64,000 nt of DNA, taken from Pyrenophora tritici-repentis. Its lineage: Eukaryota; Ascomycota; Dothideomycetes; Pleosporales; Pleosporaceae. Below, piece by piece: positions 48,893 to 58,186 of the stretch. A program made the position numbers and the translations under genes. The stretch is from the NCBI RefSeq assembly GCF_003171515.1, contig NC_089395.1:124001-188000 (forward strand), given 5' to 3'. How positions within the stretch are numbered: position 1 is the stretch's first letter; each line of letters starts with the position of its first letter. The notes beneath the pieces were generated by a model. It was not told where the DNA came from and ran no database searches. It was given only the letters and a program-made list of their open reading frames with translations.

Positions 48893-51000
48893 ACGTGTCC
48901 GTGCACCTTGTGCCCGGATTCATCTCATGCCCCGCGAACACCATCTTAGCGATCTCAAATTTGAAGCTGTACAACACCACACAATAGCTTAATATTAATA
49001 AAAACATAGCATTGCAGTAATTAGATACTTGCGATTAACTTGTACTATCTGAATTTTTGTGGGAGGTTGACGTTGCGGCCACGTGATGTGGTCTTTGGTG
49101 GTGGAGGCGATGGAGGAGATGCAACTCTATCGCGAGCTCTATCCTCCATCGCTCGTTTTTGACGCTTGTTCTTAGAAGAGGGCGCTCTTGAGGCTTTACG
49201 CTTGCGTTGTTGAGCTTGTTGGGTGGCTTTTTTCTGGTGTTGAGCTTCAACTTTGCGCGCGCGTTCAGCTGCTTTCTCAGCTCGCTCAAGCTCCCTTATC
49301 TCCTTGAGCCTCTGCCTCTCTACACGCTTCTCCTCGAGCTTAACTTGACGCTGCAGTTGAACCTCCTCACGCTGCTTCTTGGCCTGTGCTTTTTGGAGTT
49401 TCTCCTCTATCTTATCTCGCTCCCGTACTACTTCTCTAGCTCGAGCCTCGCGTATCTTGCGAGGAGACCAGAAGACAGAGCCACCGTGATACTCCTGGCG
49501 CTGTTGAAGGTCAAGAGCTTTGCCCTTCTTCTTATGCTTCTTTTTATGTTGAAGAGCCTCCTTTAAGCCCTCGTTCTCATGCTGTAAAAGCTTATACTGC
49601 ACAGAGAGATGGTGAACGCTTGAGCGCAGCTTTCTTGCCTCATACTGATGGCTATCATTGACAGCAGCTCGTACTAACCGATCGAGCTTTCTCCAGTCAT
49701 GATCAGAGAGCCCTGAAGATGAGCTTCTCTCAGCTTCTGGCGTGCTGGCAAATCTACGAAGGATAACGTTGGGATCTATTGGCCATATACCAGTAGCTTC
49801 AAACGCTTTTAATATAGTTGATTGCTTAAACGAGGCCTGCCAAGCTCTCCAGAAGAGTGGGAAGAAGTCTCCTTTCTTAATTGGAATGAGGCCTTGAGCC
49901 TTGTAGAGATGGTTAGTGAGCTCGTTGGAGTAGGCTTGAGAGAGTGGCTTGAACAGCACTACATCGAGCGGCTGGAGCGTATGAGTCGAATGGGGAGGAA
50001 GGATCATGAGGAGGATCCTATGGCGATCGCAGTACTTGATAAACTCCATCGTGAGGTGAGATCCATGGCCATCAAGGATGAGCAATCGCCATCTCCCTGA
50101 TCGCTGCTTTGTATAGCGATCAAACACCTGCTCTAGCCAAGCTAGGCCTACGTCATTGTTTGACCAGCCTGTTAGAGATGATGAGACAAAGACCTCATGT
50201 TCTCCTGCCTTAATATCCTCCACCCAACTCGATCGTATGGCTCCATTTTTAGCTGCGTAGATAAGGGCTGGAGGCAGCGAGCTCCCATCGGCGCAGCAGC
50301 AGGCCAGGAGTGTCAGAAACTCGCGTGATCCATCCTGGAGAGATGCTCGAACCTCTTTCTTATCCCATTGACGCCTGCTAAATATCCTCTTACTCCTGCC
50401 TATCATACCAATAAGGAAGCCCTTTTCATCCATATTGTATATATCTCGAGCCTCTAGGTGGTATTCGGTGATCTTCTGGTGCAGCAGCTCGAAGTAGAGT
50501 CTATACTTTGACTCAGAATCAGCCAGGTGGCGCGTACGATCCATGGCGGTGGTCCACTTTGAGATAAGATAGATCTCGTGTCGGTTAATGAAGCGAGTAA
50601 CCCAGCTCTCGCTGAGCTGCTGATGGGCTACTTCTGATGAGAAATTCCTGATCATCTCTCTTGTAGGAGGTAGGCCTTGCTTAGTGAGCTTAGTGATATA
50701 TCGTACAAGCTCTAACTTTTGTTGTGGGCCGATAGCTTGCTGCTGAGCGTATCCATCGCTCCTAGGCCCTGTCACGCGCCTCCATCTTCGCCCTAGCGTT
50801 GAGCGGTTAACCCCCCATTTTTCAGCAACTTCTTTTAATGTGAATTTCTCTCCTGGATCGCGCGATTCTAAATCTGCAATCGCTTCATCAATCGGAGCCA
50901 TAGTTGTGGAGTTATTGCGCGTCAAAGTTGTAGTATTGAGACACGCGTCGGTGTTCGGCGGGGCATGAGATGAATCCGGGCATGAGGTGCACGGACACGT
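48893..51000 (-). mobile_element. pogo-B: intact pogo-type transposon (2108 bp)
   Basis: Inverted ends begin ACGTGTCCGTGCACC (left) and match the complement ending at 51000 over about 50 bp. TA lies at 48891-48892 and 51001-51002. It is the same length (2108 bp) as pogo-C, and both TAs are shared with neighbouring pogo elements. Confidence 0.93.
49045..50901 (-). CDS. pogo-B transposase (618 aa), intact
   Basis: I place the start at Met 50901 (MAPIDEAIADLESRDPGEKF); the frame is open further upstream through the terminal repeat, but this Met matches the 618-aa pogo-C protein. The HTH_psq (LKEVAEKWGVNRSTLGRR) and CENP-B-like HTH (SESWVTRFINRHEIYLISKW) precede the catalytic DDE-type domain. 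That domain has DIYNMDEKGFLIG, LLILDGHGSHLT and THTLQPLDVVLF. It ends with a coiled, very basic C-terminus (KKATQQAQQRKRKASR). It moves the element by cut and paste at TA targets. No defect seen. Confidence 0.93.
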   Translation of the reverse strand: MAPIDEAIADLESRDPGEKFTLKEVAEKWGVNRSTLGRRWRRVTGPRSDGYAQQQAIGPQQKLELVRYITKLTKQGLPPTREMIRNFSSEVAHQQLSESWVTRFINRHEIYLISKWTTAMDRTRHLADSESKYRLYFELLHQKITEYHLEARDIYNMDEKGFLIGMIGRSKRIFSRRQWDKKEVRASLQDGSREFLTLLACCCADGSSLPPALIYAAKNGAIRSSWVEDIKAGEHEVFVSSSLTGWSNNDVGLAWLEQVFDRYTKQRSGRWRLLILDGHGSHLTMEFIKYCDRHRILLMILPPHSTHTLQPLDVVLFKPLSQAYSNELTNHLYKAQGLIPIKKGDFFPLFWRAWQASFKQSTILKAFEATGIWPIDPNVILRRFASTPEAERSSSSGLSDHDWRKLDRLVRAAVNDSHQYEARKLRSSVHHLSVQYKLLQHENEGLKEALQHKKKHKKKGKALDLQQRQEYHGGSVFWSPRKIREARAREVVRERDKIEEKLQKAQAKKQREEVQLQRQVKLEEKRVERQRLKEIRELERAEKAAERARKVEAQHQKKATQQAQQRKRKASRAPSSKNKRQKRAMEDRARDRVASPPSPPPPKTTSRGRNVNLPQKFR

Positions 51001-51099
51001 TACAGTCCGTGCGCACCCAACGAGCCAGTTCAGCCAACGAGCCACCCCAACAAGATCAGACGACAAAAAAGATGAGGTTATTGAGCCACCCACAAAAGC

Positions 51100-52567
51100 T
51101 ATTATCGTGAGATTTTGGGGGATATTAATATATTGACGCTACTAAAGCGTTTGCACTACTTGTATCTCGCTGGTGTCTTAAGTTGGCGCTCGCGCAGGCC
51201 AAATCTGGGTGGGGAGGGCGCCTCAGGCCGACCAGCGTCAACCCGACTTAATGGAGCAACAACACGACGACGCTTTGTCGGTTTTTTTGCTAGTTTATGT
51301 AAGGCTTCTCGCTTACGCTTATTTGCTGTATCGCGACTTTTTTAAGCGGTTGCAGCTTGTTGTTGTTGCTTTTTAAGTGCCCGTTCGGCAGCTTTCTCCT
51401 CACGCTGCCGTAACTGCTTGGCATCCCTCTCAATTTTGGCTTGTTGTCGAGCCACCTTTGCAGCTTCTTGAGAGCGCTTTTTCTTAGCAGCTTCTGCTGC
51501 TTTTCTCTCTCTATCGCGAGCTTTTTGGAGTTGTAGCTCCGCGGCTTCGTCCAGTTCTGCGGCCTTGCGCGCGCGGACGCTGGCAAGCTTCCTAGGACTG
51601 TAGAATACAGCTCCGCCGTGCCAATTGTCGCCCTCTTGAGTAGTCAGTGTTGTTGATTTAGACGGGCGGGACCTTATAAGGTTGAGTTCAGCGCGTAGCT
51701 CCGCGTTTTGGAGGCGGAAAAGCTCGTTGTTAACCTGCAGCGAGTGTAGGCCTTAGGACAGCCGTTTAGCTTTAAATTTGGCCTTGTCAGCCACCGCAGC
51801 GTTAAAAATTTTGCGCAGTTAAGGCTAGGTATCGCTATCGCCTTGCTCTCCAATTCCTGGCTCGTCATCTTATTGTTGTGGTTGGTTGTTGAAGCGTTGA
51901 AGTACCGGGTCTGCGTCCATCAGCTATACGCCTGTAGCTTTAAAAACTCTTTAATATAAGATCGTGAGTTATTATAGAGCTCTAAGCCGGCCAAAAGTTG
52001 CTGTAGAAGTCGCGTTTAGTAATCCTTAAGAGGCCTTAGGTTCGCTAGAGGCGTTAGGTAAGCTCCTCGGTGTAGTGCTTCGAAAGCGGCGAAAAGAGCA
52101 CGACATCCAACGGCTGCAAACTGTGTGTAGAATGTAGTGGATACACTATAACTATAATGCGTTTGGCTTCACAATACTCCAAAAAATCGGGCGTGAGGTG
52201 GCTGGCGTGGCCGTCAAGGATTAGAAGGCGCTATTGCCGGCGAGCTTTGGCTGCTGTATAGCGTTCGAAGACCTGTTAAAGCTAGGCAAGTCTTAAATTA
52301 TTATTTAACCATCCCAAAGCTGAGTGGGATACGAAAACCTAGTATTTTTCGGCCAACAGGTCGTCAACCTAGCTTAATTGAACCCTAGAGATGCCCTAGT
52401 AGATGAGAGCGGGCGGCAATGCCTCTCCAGAAGCGCATACGCAAGCCAGCAGCGTTACCTATTCTCTGTTACTATCTCTCATCGCCGCGGTACGCTCCTT
52501 TGACTCATAAACTGCCTTAGAGAAGATCCTCTTCCTGCGGTGGGCGATACCAACAAAGAAGCCCTTC
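51100..52567 (-). pseudogene. pogo-D transposase, C-terminal two thirds
   Basis: Reads GFFVGIAHRRKRIFSKAVYE just left of the Copia-4 LTR, then LLILDGHASHLT (about 52230), HSTHSLQPLDVVLF (about 52110), and a C-terminal GGAVFYSPRKLASVRARKA followed by an Ala/Lys/Gln coil. Many frameshifts and stops, including TAG where TGG is expected before LLILDG. Joined to 57589-58072 the reading passes in frame through RDEK to GFFVG. Confidence 0.82.
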
Positions 52568-52738
52568 TGATGAAGGTGGAGAAAACGTGCGTGAACTTGT
52601 TGTATTGGAGCTACGGGAGAAGGGAGAATATCTATGGTGCGCGCACGGAGCAGCTGACTAATCAGTGCCTGGCCAATCAGAGCACGGGAAGCCTGATTCA
52701 CCGTGAATACTAGTGAAGGCTCTCACCGCGTCTCGACA
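52568..52738 (-). repeat. 3' LTR of Copia-4
   Basis: 171 bp, identical by eye to 57418-57588. Confidence 0.95.
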
Positions 52739-52766
52739 CACCCCCACAGGACCTGATAGTCCTGCT

Positions 52767-55700
52767 CTATCCACCTTTGTTGTAGTCCTTTGTTTCGATA
52801 GTTGGAGTCGTAAGGCCTAGCTGTTGTAGATACCTGCTGTGGGCTTGTCGTTCAAGAGGTTTCGTGAGGCCGTCAGCAGCCATCTCATGAGTTCGTACAT
52901 GCTCTACGTAGAGGTTGCCGTCGCGGACTTGATCCTTGATGTAATGGTAGTAGATATCGACGTGCTTTGTACGCTCGTGATGACCCTCTGAGTGTAGTAG
53001 CTGTATAGATGGAGCGTTGTCTCCGTAGATAAGGATAGGATGGGTATCTGTACCGTTGTAACCGAGCTGGTGTAGCAGACGGTACAGCCAGGTAGCCTCC
53101 TTAGCGGCGTAGGTAAGAGCAACGTACTCAGCTTCAGTTGTTGAGGTTGTAACTAGCTTTTGCTTGACTGACTTGTGACAGATAGTACCTCCAGCAAGTT
53201 TGAACAAGTATCCGGAGGTTGATTTGCGGTCCTCGCCGTCAGCAAATGAGGCGTCGCTGTAGCCATGTAGGTGTAGCGTAGGATTAGTGTTGTTCTTGTT
53301 GTCATCGTATGATGTCGCATACATGGTGATAGGCATGCGTGCGTGTGGAGATGTAGCTCGATAGCTCATTACAAGAGATTTGAAGGTCTTGAGATAGTCG
53401 ATGATCTGGATTGCGTACTCGTAGTGTTGTTGAGTTGGATTGCTCATAGCGCGGGCGAGATAGGCGACGTGGAAGGATATATCGGCTCGCAGTTGGGTTG
53501 CTGGATACAGCAGCTTGCCAATAACCTTTTGGTAGTTCTGAATTTGTTGTTGAGTTGCAAGATCAGTTGGAGATCGCAGCTTCAACTTGAGTACTGAGGT
53601 ATCAAGCGGCGTGTAGCGAGGGAGCGCGTGTTGACGACTATACTCCTCTACAAGCTTGTCGACATATGACTCCATTGAGATCTCGATGAGTCGGGATGGT
53701 CGTGAGCGTCGGATCCGGAGACCTAGGTAGTGAGAGATTGGTCCTAGATCTCGACACTTGTACTTCTTGTATACAGCCTCTTTGATCTCCTTCATGCGTT
53801 GCTTCGTAGCTGTGATGAAGATGATATCATCAACATACGCAAGGATAAGACTGCCGTCTAGGTGTTTGAAGACACATGGATCTGACTCTAAAGGATCTAA
53901 GCCGATACCCTTGAGATAGCTCGATAGCTCATTGTACCAGAGGCGTGGTGAGCGGCGCAGGCCGTACAAAGCTTTGATAAGCTTGGCTTTGCGTCCGTCT
54001 GGCAGGCGGACATAGACTACTTCGTCTTTGTCTAGTTTACCGTTGAGAAAGGCGGTAACAACGTCTGCTTGCTCGCATTCTAAGTCTTCGGTTGCGACAA
54101 GGGCGAGAAGGACTTTCAGTGTAGTTGCGCGAGCTACTGCAACGTAGGTTTCGCGCCAGAAGTCGGTCTCCTGCCTATTGCCACAGACAACCAGTCGAGC
54201 CTTGAAGCGCTCGAGTTGTCCATCGTCCTTGACTTTGTATTTGTATACCCACTTAGTAGGCAGGGCGTATACGTCGGGAGGGATCGTGGTTGTGGTCTCC
54301 CATGTGCCATTCTGGTCGAGTGATACAAGCTCTTCATCTTCAGCAGCGATCAATTGCTTGCTGTATGGATGAAGGCGTGCTGCCTTGCGTGTGGCAGGCT
54401 CAGGCGGTAAGTCTGTTGTTGTTGCCTCTGTAATTGCCGTAGCAAAGCAACGAGAGACTGCCGCGTATCGGTTGGGCGGTCGAGTGATGCGACGACGTCC
54501 ATCGAGTATGTTACGGGCATCAAATGATGCACTGATCTCGTCGTGACGTGGAGCGTTTTGGGATGTATCCCGACGCTGAGGTGTTGCTCGAGCATTAGCA
54601 ACCTCGGTAAGACTGTTATAGTTGTCAATGTCCGCGTCAAAGTCAAAGCTAGACTGCGCTTCAGCCTCTAGTCCGTCAAATACATAACCACTACCTTGCT
54701 CCGGGAGAGAGACTTCATGGTGTGGAAATGAAGAGGGATCTAGTGCTGGCGGTGGATCTTGGATATAGAAGCATTGATCCGGTTTGGTTGTAGCTGTGTC
54801 TTCTTGGACTACAGCTTTGACGTCGTGTTTAGGCCAAGCAACACTGCTCGTACGGTGTATGGACTGTGTGACTGGATCCCACATAAGGTAGATCCGTGAT
54901 CCTTCTCGACCGACGAAGTACATCTTGACCGATTGTGGTTCGAACTTGGCGCTCTGAACTCGTCGCTGTACTGGTTGATGGACGTACCCAGCTTCTCCGA
55001 AGGTGCGGAAGGAGCATAGGTTAGGCACAGGGTTTGCAACCTTCATGTGCTCAAATAGCAGCTGTCTTGGTGTCTTACTGTCTAGTACAGCAGAGCTGAC
55101 GCTATGGTTAAGGACGTCGATAGAGTACTGGGCTGCGTATGGCCAGTATGACTTAGATATGTGAGGCGCCGCCAAAATCATTGTGCGTGCTCGGACCTCC
55201 ACTACGTAGTTGCTGGCTTCAGCGACTCCATTCTGGTGGGGTGTATAGGCGGTGGAAGGCTCGGAGATGATGCCTTTGTCCTTGAAGTAACGCCCAGTCG
55301 TCTGGTTGAGGAACATGTTGTCGTTGTCCATGTGAACGATCGACACTCGAACGTGGTGTTGAGTTTCCATCTTGTCCAGGTGTTGTATAAGCTTAGATGT
55401 GATTGCTGCTTTGCAGTCTGTGAAATCAATCCAGCGGTATCGTGAGTAGTCGTCGGTGTACAGTATCCAGTAGCGCTCACCGTTGACACCTTCGGGCGTC
55501 ACTGGTCCAACGATATCGATATGAATACGATGGAGGAACGTGGTTGAGCGGGCTGGAGACCGTCGTGAGATCTGCTTCTTCGATTTGGATAACATGCAGG
55601 CCTCGCATGAGAATGCCTGTGTTGTAGTGAGACGTAGGCCGGTGGTGTTGGCGACAAGAAGCTTAAGAGCTTTGGGGTCGGCATGGCCAAACAGCTCATG

Positions 55701-57377
55701 GAGCTCTTGGAGAGTAATCTCGCGATAGGGAGCGAGTACACCTGTTGGGTTGGTGGTTGCGGCGGTTGCAAAGGCAAACGCGCGAGCTGCCTCAAGCTCT
55801 GTGTTGGCGAGGAGGAGCGTAGGGATCTTGTCGATCTCAGGTGTGAAGGCGATCTCTTGTTGTGATGGCATGAGGTACAGCTTGCTGTCCCAGCCGTGGT
55901 AATAGAGATTTTTCGCTCGTAGTTTAGAGTGGGAGAGGACTGATACAAACATGTCCGGAGCGTATAGCACGTTAGTGAAGGAGACCTTGTTGAGTACACC
56001 TTCTGACGTGACGACAGTGATCTGAATGGTACCTACCTGCTTAGCAGTAATAGGTCCGGCTCCAGTATTAATTGTAGCAGGAGCAGTGTCGTGTAGAATT
56101 TGGAACTTGCTGCGATCATTGCAGATGTGATCGCTGCTTCCAGTATCGATAATGAATCGTTGTTTGAAGTTAGAGGTCTCCTTGGTGAGACTCTGTACCT
56201 TCTCTGACAAATGAACCGTTGTAAAGGCAAAGCCTTCAGCATTAATAGCTGCGGCGTTGGTGCTAGTAGGCTGTTGTTTGCCTTGTTGTTGAGCTTGGCG
56301 CTGACGCCAGGCTTCAGTGGCGAGGTGAGGAAAGGTGTACCAGCAGTTATCACCTCCTCCAGTATGGTTGCAGTCGCAGTGCTTGCAGTATGGGGAGGTA
56401 TTTGTAGGTCTCTGAGTCGCACCCTCAGAACCTCTACCTCGTCCGCGCTGGGCTCGCCCATTGCCTCGATTGCCGCGGCCACGGGTGGCGCTTCTGTTGG
56501 CGTCGTTGTTATCACCAAGAGGCTGACTGCGGTTGTTGTCACCCCCAGAAGCTCGGATAGACGTGTTAATGGTCTTGATTGGGTCGTCGCGGCGGGCCTC
56601 GTCAATGAGCTCGCTGCACATGCGATCGACGTTCAGAGTAACGTTGCGGCGCAGATCAGCGCGGCGATCGCGTCCGTAGTCCGGGTAGGCGTTGTTGATA
56701 GCAAGAATGAACTGATACACTCGAGCTTTGTTAGATAGCTTACAGTCTGCGATGACGTCAAGCTTTGCAAGTCCTGCTTTAAACTTGTCGGTGAAGTTGG
56801 CTGTAGAGGGGCAGTCTTGAGCTCTCAGCTTGAAAAAATCTGCCCAGATAGTACACTCTTCAGTGACGCCTTGTTCACGATAACGAGCTGTAATAGCTTC
56901 GTACTTCTGCCTCACTGTGGGCAGGTTCATGACGTTGTCCCATACTGATCTTGGTACTGTATTGAGTATAGCCAAGGTGAGAGACGATTCTCGGGAGTTG
57001 TAAATACGATAGAGCTCATAGTCTTTGTCGTACTGTGTAGTAACTTCTTTGTTGTGGGCTCGTACGCGTTGCTGAGCGTCAAGCAGAAGTTGTGGCGTGT
57101 TGAATGCCGATGACGTAGTTGTCGGTTCAGTTTGATAGTGAGGTGTTTCTGGGTATGTGACCATGTAGCTGCCGTCGAGTAGACCTCCGATAGAGTGAAT
57201 ATTTGCGTACAGCTTCAATGCTGCTTCCCAGTGGTAAGCGTTGCTACCATCTGCTTGTAGCTTTGGGATCGCGTCCATCGCTGTGGATGGCGCCATCGTG
57301 ACTTTATCGTCGTCGTCGTCGCGCGAGTGACTGATGTTGTGTTCAACTGATCGGTTCTGCTGCTGCGGAAATCGCAC
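52767..57377 (-). CDS. gag-pol: Copia-4 gag-pol polyprotein (up to 1536 aa), intact
   Basis: The frame opens at 57377; a downstream Met (MAPSTAMDAIPKLQADGSN) may be the real start. Order: UBN2-like gag; a Cys/His motif (CKHCDCNHTGGGDNCW); retropepsin IIDTGSSDHICNDRS; GAG-pre-integrase zinc motif (LFGHADPKALK..CEACMLSKSK); integrase core with HIDIVGP, the TDDYSRYRW segment and HQNGVAEASN. RT follows (KWVYKYKVKDDGQLERFKAR, FLNGKLDKDE, LAYVDDIIF) and RNase H (GYSDASFADGEDRKSTSGY, TTEAEYVAL, HIDIYYHYI-like HVDIYYHYIKDQV). This is the Copia order, with integrase before RT. No stop or shift, so it is likely competent. Confidence 0.96.
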   Translation of the reverse strand: MRFPQQQNRSVEHNISHSRDDDDDKVTMAPSTAMDAIPKLQADGSNAYHWEAALKLYANIHSIGGLLDGSYMVTYPETPHYQTEPTTTSSAFNTPQLLLDAQQRVRAHNKEVTTQYDKDYELYRIYNSRESSLTLAILNTVPRSVWDNVMNLPTVRQKYEAITARYREQGVTEECTIWADFFKLRAQDCPSTANFTDKFKAGLAKLDVIADCKLSNKARVYQFILAINNAYPDYGRDRRADLRRNVTLNVDRMCSELIDEARRDDPIKTINTSIRASGGDNNRSQPLGDNNDANRSATRGRGNRGNGRAQRGRGRGSEGATQRPTNTSPYCKHCDCNHTGGGDNCWYTFPHLATEAWRQRQAQQQGKQQPTSTNAAAINAEGFAFTTVHLSEKVQSLTKETSNFKQRFIIDTGSSDHICNDRSKFQILHDTAPATINTGAGPITAKQVGTIQITVVTSEGVLNKVSFTNVLYAPDMFVSVLSHSKLRAKNLYYHGWDSKLYLMPSQQEIAFTPEIDKIPTLLLANTELEAARAFAFATAATTNPTGVLAPYREITLQELHELFGHADPKALKLLVANTTGLRLTTTQAFSCEACMLSKSKKQISRRSPARSTTFLHRIHIDIVGPVTPEGVNGERYWILYTDDYSRYRWIDFTDCKAAITSKLIQHLDKMETQHHVRVSIVHMDNDNMFLNQTTGRYFKDKGIISEPSTAYTPHQNGVAEASNYVVEVRARTMILAAPHISKSYWPYAAQYSIDVLNHSVSSAVLDSKTPRQLLFEHMKVANPVPNLCSFRTFGEAGYVHQPVQRRVQSAKFEPQSVKMYFVGREGSRIYLMWDPVTQSIHRTSSVAWPKHDVKAVVQEDTATTKPDQCFYIQDPPPALDPSSFPHHEVSLPEQGSGYVFDGLEAEAQSSFDFDADIDNYNSLTEVANARATPQRRDTSQNAPRHDEISASFDARNILDGRRRITRPPNRYAAVSRCFATAITEATTTDLPPEPATRKAARLHPYSKQLIAAEDEELVSLDQNGTWETTTTIPPDVYALPTKWVYKYKVKDDGQLERFKARLVVCGNRQETDFWRETYVAVARATTLKVLLALVATEDLECEQADVVTAFLNGKLDKDEVVYVRLPDGRKAKLIKALYGLRRSPRLWYNELSSYLKGIGLDPLESDPCVFKHLDGSLILAYVDDIIFITATKQRMKEIKEAVYKKYKCRDLGPISHYLGLRIRRSRPSRLIEISMESYVDKLVEEYSRQHALPRYTPLDTSVLKLKLRSPTDLATQQQIQNYQKVIGKLLYPATQLRADISFHVAYLARAMSNPTQQHYEYAIQIIDYLKTFKSLVMSYRATSPHARMPITMYATSYDDNKNNTNPTLHLHGYSDASFADGEDRKSTSGYLFKLAGGTICHKSVKQKLVTTSTTEAEYVALTYAAKEATWLYRLLHQLGYNGTDTHPILIYGDNAPSIQLLHSEGHHERTKHVDIYYHYIKDQVRDGNLYVEHVRTHEMAADGLTKPLERQAHSRYLQQLGLTTPTIETKDYNKGG

Positions 57378-57405
57378 CTCTAGAGCACTTTATCGTGATA
57401 GAGGA

Positions 57406-57417
57406 GGGCTCATAACC
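57406..57417 (-). promoter_or_regulatory. Copia-4 primer-binding site
   Basis: GGTTATGAGCCC (minus strand) immediately follows the 5' LTR and complements the anticodon arm of initiator tRNA-Met. Confidence 0.8.
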
Positions 57418-57588
57418 TGATGAAGGTGGAGAAAACGTGCGTGAACTTGTTGTATTGGAGCTACGGGAGAAGGGAGAATATCTATGGTGCGCGCACGGAG
57501 CAGCTGACTAATCAGTGCCTGGCCAATCAGAGCACGGGAAGCCTGATTCACCGTGAATACTAGTGAAGGCTCTCACCGCGTCTCGACA
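57418..57588 (-). repeat. 5' LTR of Copia-4
   Basis: 171 bp, TGTCGAGACG..CTTCATCA on the minus strand. Confidence 0.95.
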
Positions 57589-58072
57589 CCTTCTCATCCC
57601 TATTGTACGTGTTGCGCTCTTCAATCCCATGTTCTCGCATCTTAGAGTGCAGCAAGTTGAAGTACAACTCGTATTTACGCTTGTTGTCAGCTAAGTGACG
57701 CTCACGATCCATACCGGTGTCCTATTTGGTGATAAGCTCGTCGGGATGACGTTGTTAAAACCGGGTAACCTAGCTATCCGAAACCTCATGCTGCGCAACC
57801 GCGCTGCCGAAATTTCTCAAAATACTCCTTGTAGGTGGTACGCCGTCTCTTGTAGTCCCTTCTATGTATCCGATAAGCTCATCCTCTTGTTGTGGGTTAA
57901 GGTTTCGTCGATGTTCGGCCGCCTCTGTGCCCCGGGGTTGCTGTGCGCCCCAGTGCCTTCGCGACAGCGTCGTTCGATCAACTCCGAATATTTTTGCAAC
58001 TTGGCGGTACGAGAATTTATCTCCAGCCCCACGCGATTCGATATATTCAATCGCTTCTTGAATCGGGTCCAT
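57589..58072 (-). pseudogene. pogo-D transposase, N-terminal part
   Basis: Met 58072 opens MDPIQEAIEYIESRGAGDKF and an HTH_psq (YRQVAKIFGVDRTTLSRR), then NLNPQQEDELIGYIEG. Stops follow at SDS-TAG-VTRF (TGG to TAG), after VTRF (TAA) and at TK-TAG-DTGMD (TGG to TAG). It reaches RDEK at the Copia-4 border. TGG-to-TAG changes on this strand equal C-to-T on the other, a RIP-like signature. Confidence 0.83.
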
Positions 58073-58186
58073 GGTTGTAGAGTTATGACGCGTCGCAGTT
58101 GGGTGGGTTCATGAGGCAGCGGGGGTTGGGGTGGCTCGTTGGCTGAACTGGCTCGTTGGGTGCGCACGGACTGTAAGCTACGTTTA

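Larger units (their letters stand above)
52568..57588 (-). mobile_element. Copia-4: complete, apparently intact Copia element
   Basis: Identical 171-bp LTRs (52568-52738 and 57418-57588) are flanked by the perfect 5-bp duplication CCTTC (52563-52567 and 57589-57593). The primer-binding site GGTTATGAGCCC and a purine tract (TGTGGGGGTG on the minus strand, 52748-52739) are in place. One uninterrupted polyprotein. It landed in pogo-D. Solo LTR kin at 35243. Confidence 0.96.
51003..58173 (-). mobile_element. pogo-D: decayed pogo transposon hosting Copia-4
   Basis: Ends CAGTCCGTGCGCACCCAACG (51003 inwards) and its complement at 58173 pair for at least 45 bp. TA flanks at 51001-51002 and 58174-58175. 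The interior is split by Copia-4 (52568-57588). The family differs from pogo-A/B/C in its terminal repeats. Confidence 0.88.

Noticed and set aside
49045..51093. 682-aa start for the pogo-B transposase
   Set aside because: The extra N-terminal 64 codons run through the terminal inverted repeat; Met 50901 gives the same 618-aa protein as pogo-C.
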